Positions 35,931-47,117 of a DNA stretch of 64,000 nucleotides are shown one piece after another (the first letter of the stretch is position 1; each line of letters opens with the position of its first letter). The DNA is from Ctena decussata (lineage: Eukaryota; Mollusca; Bivalvia; Lucinida; Lucinidae). The notes under the pieces are model-generated. The model made no database searches, was not told the origin of the DNA, and worked only from the letters and a program-made list of their open reading frames with translations. The position numbers were made by a program, and so were the translations under genes. The stretch is taken from positions 68,980,123 through 69,044,122 of the forward strand of contig OZ022503.1 in assembly GCA_963989385.1 (NCBI GenBank), written 5' to 3'.

Positions 35931-36304
35931 TGACCCCTCGTCGGGTAAGGAAAAAGTTTCTAGCTGATTAGTGGTATTGGTTCCTAACAAACCATATGGG
36001 AAATTATCCTGAATTTAAAAGCATGTATCTACCAAGACGGACAGAACAGAAGACGAATTTTTTACCCTTATAATACCGAAACAAAAGACTGTTGCTACTC
36101 CTACGGCCGTAAAACGTCTTACCGTACATCATCCATAGTGCAGATTTTATTGTATTTTCTTAATTTAAGATCAGAGGATATATTCTGAGAAATTCCGAAA
36201 TTTAAGACTGGTTTAGACACTTATTCTAGATCATCGTCTTTTATATTATTTGGATCTTTTTTATACTAGTCAGTCTTTGAATCGACTTCCAGATTAAAAT
36301 TAAG

Positions 36305-36445
36305 AAATTTCAGCATGATTTTCTCTGGTTTCGTCACCAGATATTGCCAGGGTCACTGATGAGGCTTTATTAGCCGAAACTACGTAGTCTGGCCTATGTT
36401 CCTTCTGAATGTATTCTCTGCTCTTGAAGGAATTCTTTAAGATTT
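36305..36445 (+). repeat. 145-bp dispersed element (intron 5)
   Basis: Inverted relative to 10150-10295: AGATATTGCCAGGGTCACTG, TTAGCCGAAACTACG, TTCTCTGCTCTTGAAGGAAT. Confidence 0.6.
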
Positions 36446-36885
36446 TAATTTTACACTAGTGAAATAGGAAAGTTTTGCATTAGCTCTATGGAGAAAAGTA
36501 TGTTGACGCAAAACTTCTCTTGAGCAGTATATAAGTAATGGTACAACTTTGGTTGGGCTTAACTACCTTTGTCCAGTTTATTTCATGCTAAATTTTGAGT
36601 TTTCCTAGACATATGGTATAGATCATTACGGCGTTTACTATTGGACTATTTTTAGGCGGACGTCGACAGCATTAAATGTTTACAGCTGATTTCATCAAGG
36701 CGCCTTTGCACGCCGCAACGTTAGGAACGTGATTTTTCACAGGTTTTGACACACCACCGCTTCCTATACGTCCTGTGGGGGGGATGTTTATAATAATGAG
36801 ATAATTGTGACTAATTTACTAAAACAACGCCGTAAAACAAACGTCGTGATCCTTCATTTGAGCCGCTTCGTCGATGCAGAACAGA

Positions 36886-37123
36886 TGAGCCACGACGTGA
36901 GAAAACCAACAATGTGGTTGTGCGCCCAGCGCAGACTCAGATCAGCCTGGGCATCCGCCCAGTCTGATCAGAGTCTTTGCTGTCCGCATGGAGGTAGCTT
37001 AGACCCTTAGCTATCCTTTAAGCGCTTAGCGAAGGGTCTGATCAGGCTGGGTAGATGTCCAGGCTGATCTGAGTCTGCGCTGGGCGCACTACCACATTGT
37101 TGGTTTTCTCGCGTCGCGGCTCA
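36886..37123. mobile_element. family A MITE, copy 9 (intron 5)
   Basis: TGAGCCACGACGTGAG to CTCGCGTCGCGGCTCA. CAGATGAG occurs at both outer edges (36883 and 37122), a possible 8-bp target duplication that overlaps the terminal bases. Confidence 0.85.
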
Positions 37124-37236
37124 GATGAGTGGTCACAAAATATGTTGCAGGACAGATGTAACAAAGTTATCTCTAATTATCATGATTATAATGAATATAC
37201 TCCAGCTTATCGAAACTTTTGTATATCTATTTATAG

Positions 37237-37353
37237 ATCGTTGTGCTAATGCCGGTTGTCAAGATATCTGCGTTGATGAGCCCCAGAAGCCAAGCGCCAC
37301 GTGCTTATGTAGACTGGGGTGGACTCTTAATCCTGACGGAAAGACCTGCAACG
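37237..37353 (+). CDS. exon 6: EGF domain 1
   Basis: Acceptor CTATTTATAG ends at 37236; donor GTATGT starts at 37354. It is symmetric phase 1-1 with 39 codons. Six cysteines follow the LRP-type EGF pattern: C-ANAG-C-QDI-C, then C-L-C, ending GWTLNPDGKTC. In this family the EGF packs against the preceding propeller. The long pyrimidine-poor acceptor is not ideal, but phase, cysteines and context agree. Confidence 0.9.
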
Positions 37354-38092
37354 GTATGTTTAATTCGCCCCAACTGCCCCCGCCACTCCCCTCCCCCCGC
37401 CCCCTCCAACACCGCCTCCAAGCCCCAACCCCTTAATAAAATCAGTGAAAATATATCGGTAAACAGAGTAATTTAGACTGGTTATAATCCAAACATTCCA
37501 CAACTTTCTAGCCACGTGGAACGAGTCATTACGTCGCATCGACGTCATAACGACGTTATTATGACCTCATATGCCTGCTAGAAAGTGTGAATTGGTCATC
37601 TGAGGCGCTATAGATAGTCCAAAGGAGGGAAAATACAAGAATTCCGTAGCCTGAAATGGCGTTGTTTTACATCTATGATGCATATCTATCAAATAGCGCT
37701 TAAAATATGATGTTATAACTGAACCATGAAATATAGGTCAGAGGGGCCTACAAGTAGTTCCGGGTCAATCACATCGTTTTGGTGACCCGATATTCCATGC
37801 GGGTAATACTTGCTAAAAAAAAAAAACTTTAAACTTTTTTTTCAGCTGAACAGCCAATCAGTTGGCGACTTTTTTCACAGGAGTGGGTTCTTGTATAGTA
37901 TGATTCTAGATTGACCTTTGAAATTTCATGTAAAGGTCAGATATGCTCCCTAATGCTTTTATAAGGAAAAAGCTAAGACATTACATTTTTCATGAACTAT
38001 TGAAGCCTTAAGGATGATATTCAGTAATTACATCGTCTCATTTGTCATTATTTTCTTTGTCCAATGATTGCATTCCGATGGGTGTTACAAGA

Positions 38093-38187
38093 CAGTTCAG
38101 CTCAGTTCAATTCTCTTATCGACGTTACCCAAGTGGCTCAGCGGTACGTAACCATAGTTGCACACACTTGGCGCCATGTGTCCGTCC
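38093..38187 (+). repeat. family U repeat (intron 6)
   Basis: CAGTTCAATTCTCTTATCGA, GTGGCTCAGCGGTACGTAAC, CACTTGGCGCCATGTGTCC, as at 31480. Confidence 0.6.
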
Positions 38188-38299
38188 TGTTACAAGACCA
38201 TTAGGCCTCTGGTATTTATGAGTTCATTGAGAAATGAAGGAAATATTTAACCAATGAAATTGCGATTAAACGTATGACCATGCAGAACCCCCCTTTATA

Positions 38300-38540
38300 T
38301 TACCATATTTATTCGGCTATAAAACGGGGGTTTCGCTATCCAAAATGGCCTCAAATATCTAAGTCAGCCTTATGAAATTCTGCTATTAGACGGTGTTTTC
38401 CCTTCCGAAACGATCCCAAAACTCTAGATCCGTCTTATAAGACGGATCTAGATTTTCGGGATTGTTTAAGGAGGGAAAAATAAGACGGCTCTAGATTTTT
38501 GGGACTCTTTTGGGAAGAATAAACCCGTCTTTTAACCGAA
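38300..38540. repeat. family G repeat ending near exon 7
   Basis: ATTCGGCTATAAAACGGGGG, CAAAACTCTAGATCCGTCTT and its complement AAGACGGATCTAGATTTTCG; ends AAACCCGTCTTTTAACCGAA about 30 nt before exon 7. Confidence 0.72.
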
Positions 38541-38572
38541 GATGTACGGTTATACAAGTCCATGTATTGCAG

Positions 38573-38866
38573 AGACGGAAGGGCAGTATTACCGTGCAAT
38601 AATTCTGAACAATGGAAGTCACCTGTGCAGTCTCGTTATACGTGCCATGTCCAGCCACCATACTTACACACCCGATTGTTTCTATGAACATCCGGACAAA
38701 ACAGAGACGATGACGTTTATGGAAGTAAACATGAGGAGTAGGGAGGTGTACTTTTCAACAGATAATGCAATCTACCGAGTTCCAGTTGACAAGACAAATG
38801 TCAACTCCAGCGTTGTTAAACTCACAGAAACGTTGCCAAGCAACAAGGGGAAGGGCCGAGTAACAG
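38573..38866 (+). CDS. exon 7: start of propeller 2
   Basis: Acceptor CATGTATTGCAG ends at 38572; donor GTGAAG starts at 38867. Phase 1-1, about 98 codons, starting ETEGQYYRAIILNNGS. It has two cysteines (GSHLC, TPDC) and ends a blade with MRSREVYFSTDNAIYRVPVD, which fits a degenerate YWTD repeat. NGS and NSS are sequons. A family G repeat ends about 30 nt before the acceptor. The frame stays open for 65 nt past the donor, so the donor is inferred from phase with exon 8. Confidence 0.8.
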
Positions 38867-38937
38867 GTGAAGCATATCCTATTCGCCGCATTGTGAGAAA
38901 ATTAAGACTCGCCAGTGACCAAAGGTGCTGAATTTCA

Positions 38938-39005
38938 AACAGCGTAGATCCTAATGAGGTGGCTCATGATGAGCCACCTCATTAGGATCTATGGTGTTTG
39001 CTCTC
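38938..39005. repeat. short hairpin after exon 7
   Basis: GATCCTAATGAGGTGGCTCA faces TGAGCCACCTCATTAGGATC. Resembles the centre of family D in layout. Confidence 0.75.
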
Positions 39006-39616
39006 TAATCTTTGTGTTTTCAAATGATATAGCTTTAATGAAACATTTTTTTTAAAAATTCGCAGACGTAAATTTTGTCGTCTGCTTTTTAGCGCTTAAA
39101 GGGTTAATATTGAAATTCTCTGGAAATGATACATGTTCCACATTTCATCATAACATCAAATGGAAAATGGAATAGAAAAAAAAGTTGACCGCAACAAATG
39201 TAAGATAAACCTGTACTTGTGCAAACTGCGCGTGTTTGTACCAGCCTGTGCACGTGCGTAGTCTGGTTTGAGGGTACCGAGTACATATTTTTGTCTTCCA
39301 AAAAACGGAATATACGTGATACCAGGTTAACAATCATTCTTAAGTTTATTCAAGGTCACTTTAAATAAATTGATATTTGAATAATATTGAGGATAGCAGT
39401 TTGTGTATGGCGTGATCTTCAACGTTCATAGAATTGTTTTGAAAAAGAAAAAAAAACTTAGGTTTAAACTTTGAAACTTTTCATAAACACATAATTCATG
39501 TATTTTCGACCTTAAATTTAAGGTTGTCTTAGGTTTAAGGAATGAATTTAAACCTGGGTCCAATTGCTCGCCAAGGGGGAAAAATGAAATAAGCAGTACC
39601 GGGAAAATGCGAGAAA

Positions 39617-39875
39617 ATGCATCCGCTCAGTCTAATCAAACCATTCGCTGTGCGTTTAAAGGTTAGCTGAGGGTCTAGGCTACCTCCAAGCCGACAACGA
39701 AGACTCTGCTCAGGGTCTGATCAGAGTCTTCGCTGGCCGCATAGAGGTAGCTTAGACTCTAAGCTACCCTGTAAGCGCAAAGCGAAGATTCGGATAGGCT
39801 GGGTGGATGCCCAGGCTGATCTAAGACTGCGCTCGGCGCACAAGCACATTGTTGGTTTTCTCGTGTCGCGGCTCA
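39617..39875. mobile_element. family A MITE, copy 10, degenerate, next to exon 8
   Basis: Contains an extra internal GACTCTG..CAG hairpin and ends TTCTCGTGTCGCGGCTCA, 20 nt before exon 8. Confidence 0.75.
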
Positions 39876-39895
39876 ATTTTATTATTAAATTTCAG

Positions 39896-40079
39896 GCATG
39901 TCATATGATTATACAACCAATCATCTTTACTGGTCAGAGGCGGATCCGGATGGCATATTTGTCTTGAACCCGGCCTCTCCATCAACCGAGTTTGCTCAAC
40001 TGGTACCAGACCCAAATAATGTCGTCAATACTGGTAGTGGCGTCAACCCTAGAGGAATTCTTGTAATACCACATGAAAG
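39896..40079 (+). CDS. exon 8: propeller 2, LYWSE blade
   Basis: Acceptor TAAATTTCAG ends at 39895; donor GTGATT starts at 40080. Phase 1 in, phase 2 out. MSYDYTTNHLYWSEADPDGI is a good YWTD blade, and VNPRGILVIPHE is the PRGI-type strand leading to the next blade, as in exon 3. A family A repeat ends 20 nt before the exon, so most of the acceptor region is bounded by repeat DNA. A pyrimidine-rich CT/CA complex starts directly after the donor. Confidence 0.86.
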
Positions 40080-40084
40080 GTGAT

Positions 40085-40181
40085 TTTCTTTCATTTTTTA
40101 CTTTCTTACTTTATTCTCTCTCTCTCTCTGTCTCACTTTCCTCTTTCTCTCATCTCTTTCTCTTTTTTCTGTCTCTCTCTG

Positions 40182-40256
<75 letters not shown>

Positions 40257-40264
40257 CCTTCCCC

Positions 40265-40315
<51 letters not shown>

Positions 40316-40405
40316 AAGTTGCATCCCATCCATCCAGCATGTGGAGGCAACGCCCTTTGAAATTGAAAATTGTAGTCATATGTCTCTATATATATACTTG
40401 CAATC

Positions 40406-40462
<57 letters not shown>
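40085..40462. repeat. CT/CA microsatellite complex at exon 8 donor
   Basis: Pyrimidine-rich tract, (CA)n at about 40183-40253, (CT)n at about 40264-40314, unique 90 bp, then (CT)n at about 40409-40460. Long open frames here are repeat artefacts. Confidence 0.95.
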
Positions 40463-40463
<1 letters not shown>

Positions 40464-40928
40464 CTGTTTACTGGATTAGGGAACATAGGACAAAATAACA
40501 GGTCTTGGGACACTGAACCTAAGAGAACAAGCAGTTCCTGGGCAATTTTATAATTCAACACGAGACACTGTTTCTTTTACTTTTATACAGTTTATAAGAA
40601 TTTATAATTTATCTTATTAACTTGTTAATATTTTCGATATCGCTCTCTTTCTCGGCCCCTGTTTTGTTTATTTCTTTATTTTATTTATCTATTTACTATT
40701 TACATGGTTCATTTTGAATATAGATATATTTTTTCTTTCCCCTTTTTTCTGTTTCTTTTCTTTCTTTCTTTTTTCTTTTTTTTTTTTTTTTTTTTTTTGA
40801 TTTTCAGTTTCTATTTCATTTTTATTTAGACAACTTAGACAGGTTTACAAGAGTAGTACATGGCATTATGCCATCTTATAGTTTTTTGGGTCTTAGGGTC
40901 GCCCGATACGTATTCTGCTTACGAAAAT

Positions 40929-41207
40929 TGAGCCGCGACACGACAATACCAACAATATGGTATGTGCGCCAAGTGAAGCCCCTGGTCATCCTGGACATCA
41001 ACCCTGTCTGATTATCTTCACTGTATGCTTAAAGGGTAGCTACGGGTCAGCGAATACTCTGATTAGACTGGGCGGATGCCTAGGCTAATCGGAGTCTTCG
41101 CTGGTCGCACATGCCACCTTTTAAGCGCACAGCGAAGACTGATCAGACTGGGTGGATGCCCACGCTGATCTGAAATTTTGGGGGTCGCACATACCACTTT
41201 GTTATGT

Positions 41208-41242
<35 letters not shown>

Positions 41243-41255
41243 CACGTCACAGCTC
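40929..41255. mobile_element. family A MITE, copy 11, with poly-T expansion
   Basis: TGAGCCGCGACACGAC to CACGTCACAGCTCA. The right arm has a run of about 33 T in place of the TTGGTTTT segment. Confidence 0.78.
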
Positions 41256-41870
41256 AATTACTTATCCATTAACTATAGAGGATCCCCACGGGTTTTGGAA
41301 AATCGGACCATTTCCAGAACCTTTTGGGGAACATCAAAACATATTGAATTTCGTTTTGAAGAAAGATTGTTAAACTTGGGATGAAACCTAAATAAATTTT
41401 AGTAGAAGACTTATAGGTGACTAAATGATATAGGAAGTCAACCGTCGTCTGAGTTGAATTTGCGTTTTACTTAGCTTTATCCAGAAAAGGCCTCATCTGG
41501 ACCATCACTTTTTGCCCGTCTATTCTTTGATTTCTCAATATGATAGATGTATAGCTTATAATTAGACCAAACATTTTTTTTAAAGTTTGCAGACGAACAT
41601 TCTGTCGTCAGTTTTTTTATTTTTTTATTTTTTATTTTTTCATATTTTTGTTTTTCTTTCTTTGTGCGCTTTAAAATGAAGTTAAAACTTCAGCGTGAAA
41701 CCAGTCAAAAGTTTCTAAACATCGTCTACATCGTCTGCCCCGAAGCCACTGACATATTGAAGCCAAATTTCATGTGAAACGTCTATGGGTCGGGGAAGCA
41801 ATTGGTTTGTTCAGCTGATCATTTGACCGAGAGGGCTGCCATGTCCATATAGGGTAAAAAATACCATTCT

Positions 41871-42018
41871 GGGTTCGAGGTTATAAAACTTGAGTATAAT
41901 CTCAAACTCAAAATAAAACACACTGATTGGCTGATTCCGAGCATGTGCTCGGAAGCAGCCAATCAGTGTGCTTTATTTTGAGTTTGAGAATGTACTCAAG
42001 ATTTATAACCTCGGGGCC
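41871..42018. mobile_element. family C-short MITE, copy 1 (intron 8)
   Basis: GGTTCGAGGTTATAAAACTT to ATTTATAACCTCGGGGCC; centre GATTGGCTGATTCCGAGCAT. Shares only its ends with family C. Confidence 0.8.
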
Positions 42019-42080
42019 TGGATCTATGTTTTTTGCAAATTAACTATTTACAAAGCATTTTTTTAATTTGATTTTTACAG

Positions 42081-42245
42081 GCTGTTAATATGGTTTTCTG
42101 GGAATGGTTCAGCAGAGGACGTCATTATGGAGCACACCTATTTGACCGACAACGCCCCTGTTGGGCCGATTCAACTTTCTGAACTACCCACAGATATATA
42201 TCTCTATGAACCCATACATGTGTACAATAATGTCAAAGAACAAAG
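42081..42245 (+). CDS. exon 9: propeller 2, blade with duplicated 3' end
   Basis: Acceptor TTGATTTTTACAG ends at 42080; donor GTTTGT starts at 42246. Phase 2-2. It encodes LLIWFSGNGSAEDVIMEHTY, a LIWFS-type blade, and ends DIYLYEPIHVYNNVKEQ. The last 57 nt with the donor are the first copy of a 66-bp array reaching 42455. By phase only the first donor leads in frame into exon 10. Donors 2-4 give phase 0, and reading on meets a stop at 42340. Confidence 0.8.
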
Positions 42246-42455
42246 GTTTGTTTTTACAAATATATACCTTTTTGAACCCACACATGTGTACAATAATGTC
42301 AGAGAACAAAAGGTTTGTATTTACAGATATATACCTCTTTGAGCCTACACATGTGTACAATAATGTCAAAGAACAAAGGTTTGTATTTACAGATATATAT
42401 CTCTTTGAACCCCCATATGTGCACAATAATGTCAAAGAACAAAGGTTTGTATTCA
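42189..42455 (+). repeat. 66-bp tandem array duplicating the exon 9 3' end and donor
   Basis: Four copies; GTTTGT donors at 42246, 42313, 42379 and 42445, spaced 67, 66 and 66 bp. Each unit has 52 bp of exon-like sequence (ending GAACAAAG) and a 14-bp GTTTGTATTTACAG-like stretch. Copy 2 has one extra A. Confidence 0.93.
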
Positions 42456-42464
42456 CTGGGGGCA

Positions 42465-42610
42465 TACTATCGTATTTCTATGGTTATGAGCCGAAGGACT
42501 TTCCCTTCCAAAACAATCTTATTAGACGGATCTAGATTTTTCCGGATTGCTTTGGAAGGGAAAAACCTATCCTATAGCAGAAGTTCACAAGACTGACGTA
42601 GATATTTGGG
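42465..42610. repeat. family G repeat (intron 9)
   Basis: Has CTTATTAGACGGATCTAGAT and GATTGCTTTGGAAGGGAAAA, as in the other family G copies. Confidence 0.6.
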
Positions 42611-42631
42611 GTCGTTCTCGAGAGGGGAATC

Positions 42632-42822
42632 CTTCCTCTGATTCAAGAAGGACAGTTGTCAGTTACTGGTGAAAGTATGTGCACTTAGTGCTGGTTAACC
42701 ACGTAGGAGGTCTGAGCCTGCCCAGGAATAGTGTGGTTAGGTTAACTGACCGTCCCGACATGACCATAGCTGTTCACTGTGGACGCAAAGCAACAAAACA
42801 ACAACAACAACAACAACAACAA
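42632..42822 (+). mobile_element. SINE-M, 5'-truncated copy (intron 9)
   Basis: CTGATTCAAGAAGGACAGTT, GACCGTCCCGACATGACC and a (CAA)n tail. The tRNA-like head of the 15628 copy is missing, as expected for 5' truncation. Confidence 0.85.
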
Positions 42823-42912
42823 GGGAGGAGAAACCCTGTTTTATTGCCAAATGAATACGGTATTTCTTAAATCAACCTCAATTCAACGTCATGACAGGGA
42901 GAGCTATTGAAC

Positions 42913-43128
42913 TAGGGTCAACTCGGGTTACTTCGGACAACGGGTAAATTCGGACATACCGTTGCAAACAGTGAAAATCCAGATGAGACGGCTCATAATG
43001 AGCCATCTCATCAAGAGTTTCACTGTTTGCCCAGAAATTTTGTTTTGATTCCAAACAACTGGATGTAAAGAAAAAAATGTCACCGTCCGAATTTACGCGC
43101 TGTCCGCATTAACCCAACTAGACCCAAC
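42913..43128. mobile_element. family D MITE, copy 3, diverged (intron 9)
   Basis: TAGGGTCAACTCGGGTTACT, centre GACGGCTCATAATGAGCC, right end AACCCAACTAGACCCA. Confidence 0.72.
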
Positions 43129-43286
43129 ATGTATAAATAGCCCCCGGTGTCGGCTTTGGTATTGGCGTCAGCACTGACGTTGACATAGACTTTTGATGGT
43201 CCTTGGCTTAAAAGTTTTCATGTTAAAGTTTGTAAGAGCTGAGATCATATTATCGGACCCCAAGATTGATTTGGATTATAAATATC

Positions 43287-43530
43287 TGGGCCCGAGGTTA
43301 TAAAACTTTTTTCATGCTCAGCTGAGTTGAGCATGAAATTTTAACTGCTAATAAATAGCAAATTACTGATAAGTACGGTTGTTTTCTTGCTCAGTTTGGC
43401 TGAGTATGAAATTTTCTCTGCTTATGAATACGAAAATGCCAACATTAGTTGGCATTTTCATATTTATCAGCAGGGAAAATTTCATGCTCAGCTGAGTTGA
43501 GCACGAAAAAAGTTTTATAACCTCGGGGCC
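43287..43530. mobile_element. family C MITE, copy 3 (intron 9)
   Basis: GGGCCCGAGGTTATAAAACT to AGTTTTATAACCTCGGGGCC; centre GCCAACATTAGTTGGC. Same layout as copy 1. Confidence 0.87.
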
Positions 43531-43541
43531 TGGTGAAATGA

Positions 43542-43606
43542 TACTGAGCCGCGAATCGACAAAGTGGTATGTGCGCCACGCGAAGACTCAGATCAGCCTG
43601 GGCATC
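43542..43606. mobile_element. family A fragment, copy 12
   Basis: TGAGCCGCGAATCGACAAAG then CAGATCAGCCTGGGCATCC; the right half is missing. Confidence 0.7.
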
Positions 43607-44565
43607 CCATACGCAACTATTTTCATAATCGCTATCGAGTGAAAAATACAGGTATCGCCGATTTATCGATAATACCCGCAGGTCTCTTGCGTTACCTAGC
43701 GTAGCAGTCTACTTGGCAACAGGTAGTGATTAAAACAGGTACAATATTGATTATTTGACTGTGGGAAGTGTCATAAAAATTAAAAGCCCTTTTCTGGTTC
43801 TTTGCTTAGTTTGCGCATATGCGACTGATCAGGCTGCGCATCAGCTCAGACTAGTAAATGGTCACGGGTTCTGGCGATTAATGTTCCTTTGGGGTATCAC
43901 TCGTAAACAATTCTGATTCCAATGTAATTACTTAAAATAAGACCGCGCATCTGTGCAAACTAACCAGAAACCCTGGTCCCGTCTTGATCAGTTTGCGCAG
44001 GTTAATCTGAATAGCTTATACAACGGTTGAACATTCAACTAAAGCAGATGCGCAGATGATCAGGTTTCAAATGTGCATACTGATTGTTTTTTTTGTTTTG
44101 TTTTTCTGTTCCCAGATTGCATATTTAAATATAAAACCAAAATTATTTTCAAAAATTAAATAAATCGGAGTTTTAATGGCAATATGGTAATTTCGTTTGC
44201 TGAAGCTGTCAGTGTTGAATCATCTGTTGATAGTGAAGGGTAAATGTCAAGCGTGTTTATTGCACACGAATATATCGATTATCGATTGTAAAATCAGAGA
44301 TTACCCGGACAAAGATATCCTTATAATTGTTCGTGAAATAAACAAACGATAAATCGGGGAAAAATAAATAAAACAGATAGATAATTTAAAAAAAAAGATA
44401 ATTTATTAGTATGTGTGTGCTGTTTGCAAAAACCAAAACAAAAACAAAACAATTTTTTAAACGTTTTAATGCGTGTGCCCAAATCAGCCTGTGCATGTGC
44501 GCACACTAATTGGGAAATCTGTTCTATGTTAGGGCAACTGTCGGGAGACAAGCTGTAGAACTTTT

Positions 44566-44754
44566 TGAACCGCGACATGAGAAAAAAACAACAAAGTGGT
44601 TGTGCGCCCGGCGCAGACTCAGTTCAGCCTGGAAACCCTTTGCTACCCTGTTAGCGCTTAGTGTAGACTCTGCTCAGACTGGGAGGAGGACAGGCTGATC
44701 TGAGTGTGCGCTGGAATCAGAACCATGTTGTTGGTTTTCTCGTGTCGCAGCTCA
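44566..44754. mobile_element. family A MITE, copy 13, internally deleted
   Basis: TGAACCGCGACATGAG to CTCGTGTCGCAGCTCA; most of the left arm after CAGTTCAGCCTGG is deleted. Confidence 0.75.
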
Positions 44755-44759
44755 TTTGT

Positions 44760-45924
44760 CCCTCAGAACACCAATAAATATCAATGAAAATAGTGCATCT
44801 CAGATCAGCCTGCATATTTTGGCATTTTATTATTATTATTTCTGCTTTTTCTGCAACACACTCTCTGATTACGCGATCAGACTGCGCAGTCTTTCACTGT
44901 CTAGTTTAGTCTAACAGACTATAAAAATACCTCCCCATCATTCAGCGCGTTGTAGTTAACATTCCGATGAGATCTTACACGATGCATGCACACTTTTTGT
45001 GTACAATTAACTTAGCTAGTTTGAGTTAAAGCTGAGTAAAGCGAACAATAATTGCCATTAATTGGCATTAACACCTTTAATATCAACATTAGTTCTCTCC
45101 GTTTCAAACTGTCGTCTACAATACTATCAAAGTCTTTACCGATGCAGCAAATATTGAAGCCATAATGGTAGTAAGTGTTACTAAGATTAAAGTACCGAAG
45201 ATAATTGCAATCACAATACTGTCTTCTCATTTTAAGCCAATAATAATAATAATAATGATAATAATTAATAATAATAATGTGATGAAAGAAAGAAAAGAAC
45301 TTATTTGTCTTAAATTGCAAATTTGATAATTTGATGTGCAAAACGTATCATGTGAATTGGATTTTACGGCAATATATAAATAAATACAGTTAATATACGC
45401 ACATACAGCATGCGATGATCCAGTACTTCAGCTGTTAAGTTTCTCAACCGTTCGTTTCGTAAACCGTCGGCATTAACCGTACACCTCCGGAATGTGATTC
45501 TATCTAAATTTGAAATTATGGGTTCTAATTTAAATCGCAAAATAGACTAAAAAGTCCAACGCTTAGTTAAATAAATTTTATATCAGTATAAAGGTCTAAT
45601 ATTAAGGGAACTGGAGCCGCCAGCACAGAGTCAATTAGATCTCAAATCGTGGACTTATCTTAATTTAAAATGTATCAATCTGTCAAATTTATGATGATTT
45701 TGCTATATGTTTAATCATTTTACTGGTCATAACAAATAACCAAAAAATAGACCAAAATGTTCTTACTATAAAATTATGAAAAACATATCAGCGTAATCGG
45801 GAAATAATGTAGTTTTCTATGCCGCCAGCACAGAGTTTCTATCTTTTATAATTATTTTATAATTGGTTGTCAAAAAGTCATCTTCTATCTAAATCAATGC
45901 AATTTTGTGTATCGTGTCGCTCAG
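44760..45924. other. intron 9 interior; nothing recognised
   Basis: AT-rich, with a short ATA/TAATAA tract near 45240. Two GCCGCCAGCACAGAGT-type phrases (about 45615 and 45820) repeat 200 bp apart. No exon supported. Confidence 0.45.
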
Positions 45925-46112
45925 GTATTGGCGAGTCTCAGTTATTGGAAAGTTGGCCATGCACCCAGTCTAATCAGGGTCCTTGCGTTGCGCTTAAAGG
46001 GTAGCCTTAGCTACCTCCATGCCGACAGCGAAGACTCTGATCAGACTGGACAGATGATCAGGCTGATCTGAGTCTTCGCTGGTTGCACATGCCACTTTGT
46101 TTATAAAGTTTT
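45925..46112. mobile_element. family A remnant, copy 14
   Basis: Carries CCCAGTCTAATCAGGGTC, GGTAGCC..AGCTACC and TCTGAGTCTTCGCTGG, but the outer ends are lost. Confidence 0.6.
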
Positions 46113-46313
46113 TATCTGTTAATATCACAGCGAGCCTGGAAAGATGACGTAAAGGAAGTCTGATGCGTTGGGCTTTAGTCAGTTTGTGGGTGATTCGCCG
46201 GTGTTTACACTTCGATTATCTCCACAAACATGAAAATGCATTCCTATAATGAGTAGGTATGTTACTGATTCATTGCTTGTCAAATAAGTTTTGTTTTTGT
46301 CTTATTTTCACAG

Positions 46314-46425
46314 GTTGTACATCTTGGATAAAGGATGGGAAGAAATTCTTATATTCACGTATAATGGTACATACAAGACAGATTTCAACATCTATACCGA
46401 TGTGAAGGACTTTGCAATGTATAAT
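46314..46425 (+). CDS. exon 10: propeller 2
   Basis: Acceptor TTATTTTCACAG ends at 46313; donor GTTAGT starts at 46426. One nt finishes the phase 2 codon, then 37 codons, phase 0 out. It begins RLYILDKGWEEILIFTYNG and ends IYTDVKDFAMYN. LYILDKG sits in a degenerate YWTD position and NGT is a sequon. It is too short for the usual ORF scans. Support comes from matching phase on both sides and the good acceptor. Confidence 0.75.
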
Positions 46426-46674
46426 GTTAGTATTCGTTTCTAAAATTGTTTAATGTTATTGCTGAATAATTAGCATTAGAAATGGTTAATAGATGGATCG
46501 AAATTTGTTTCCATAAAAAAAAATAGGCTCTATCAGACAAGAGTGCCCCTTGAAAAGTTGATGTAAAAAAAAAAAAACATAAATTTCTTATGTATTTTCG
46601 GGCTTTTTAAAATCTAACATCAATCGATGTTGATAAGAAAAGCTTCTGATCTTAGGAAGCAGATTTTTCTTGCA

Positions 46675-46835
46675 TGAGATGACTTCATCTGGTCACTGTG
46701 GTTGAGCGTATTTGACGTATTCGATCAAATACGCCCAACCACAGTGACCAGATGAGATCACCTCATCTGGTCGCTGTGGTTGAGCGTATTTGATCAAATA
46801 CGCCCAACCACAGTGACCAGATGAGGTCACTAACG
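46675..46835. repeat. tandem hairpin, CATCTGGTCACTGTGG unit (intron 10)
   Basis: Two successive palindromes of TCATCTGGTCRCTGTGGTTG and its complement around TTTGATCAAA. Confidence 0.88.
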
Positions 46836-46894
46836 ATCCTGATGGGCTCTGAAGGTGGCCTTCCTCTTATGAATAGCAATCGCCGCAAACAGCA

Positions 46895-47117
46895 GGGGCC
46901 GTATTCATAAAGCCACTTAAGTCGTTGCTATGCGGTTGCTAAGGCTAAATATCTATAACGGAGATTCCCTACAACTATGAAATTAAGTCTGGAGGAACAG
47001 TCTTTGTAAGACTGTTCCTCCAGAGCAAATTTCATAGTTGTAGAGAATCTCATTCAAAGAAATTTAGCCTTAGCAACAGCATAGCAACCACTTAAGTCGT
47101 TTTATGGATATGGCCCC
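46895..47117. mobile_element. family B MITE, copy 4 (intron 10)
   Basis: GGGGCCGTATTCATAAAGCC to TTATGGATATGGCCCC; core GGAGGAACAGTCTTTGTAAG. Confidence 0.87.

Noticed and set aside
40073..40407. Overlapping open frames of His-Thr and Ser-Leu repeats
   Set aside because: Pure artefacts of (CA)n and (CT)n tracts after the exon 8 donor.
42246..42342. Exon 9 extended through the repeat array
   Set aside because: The extension hits a stop at 42340, and the later donors give phase 0 while exon 10 needs phase 2.
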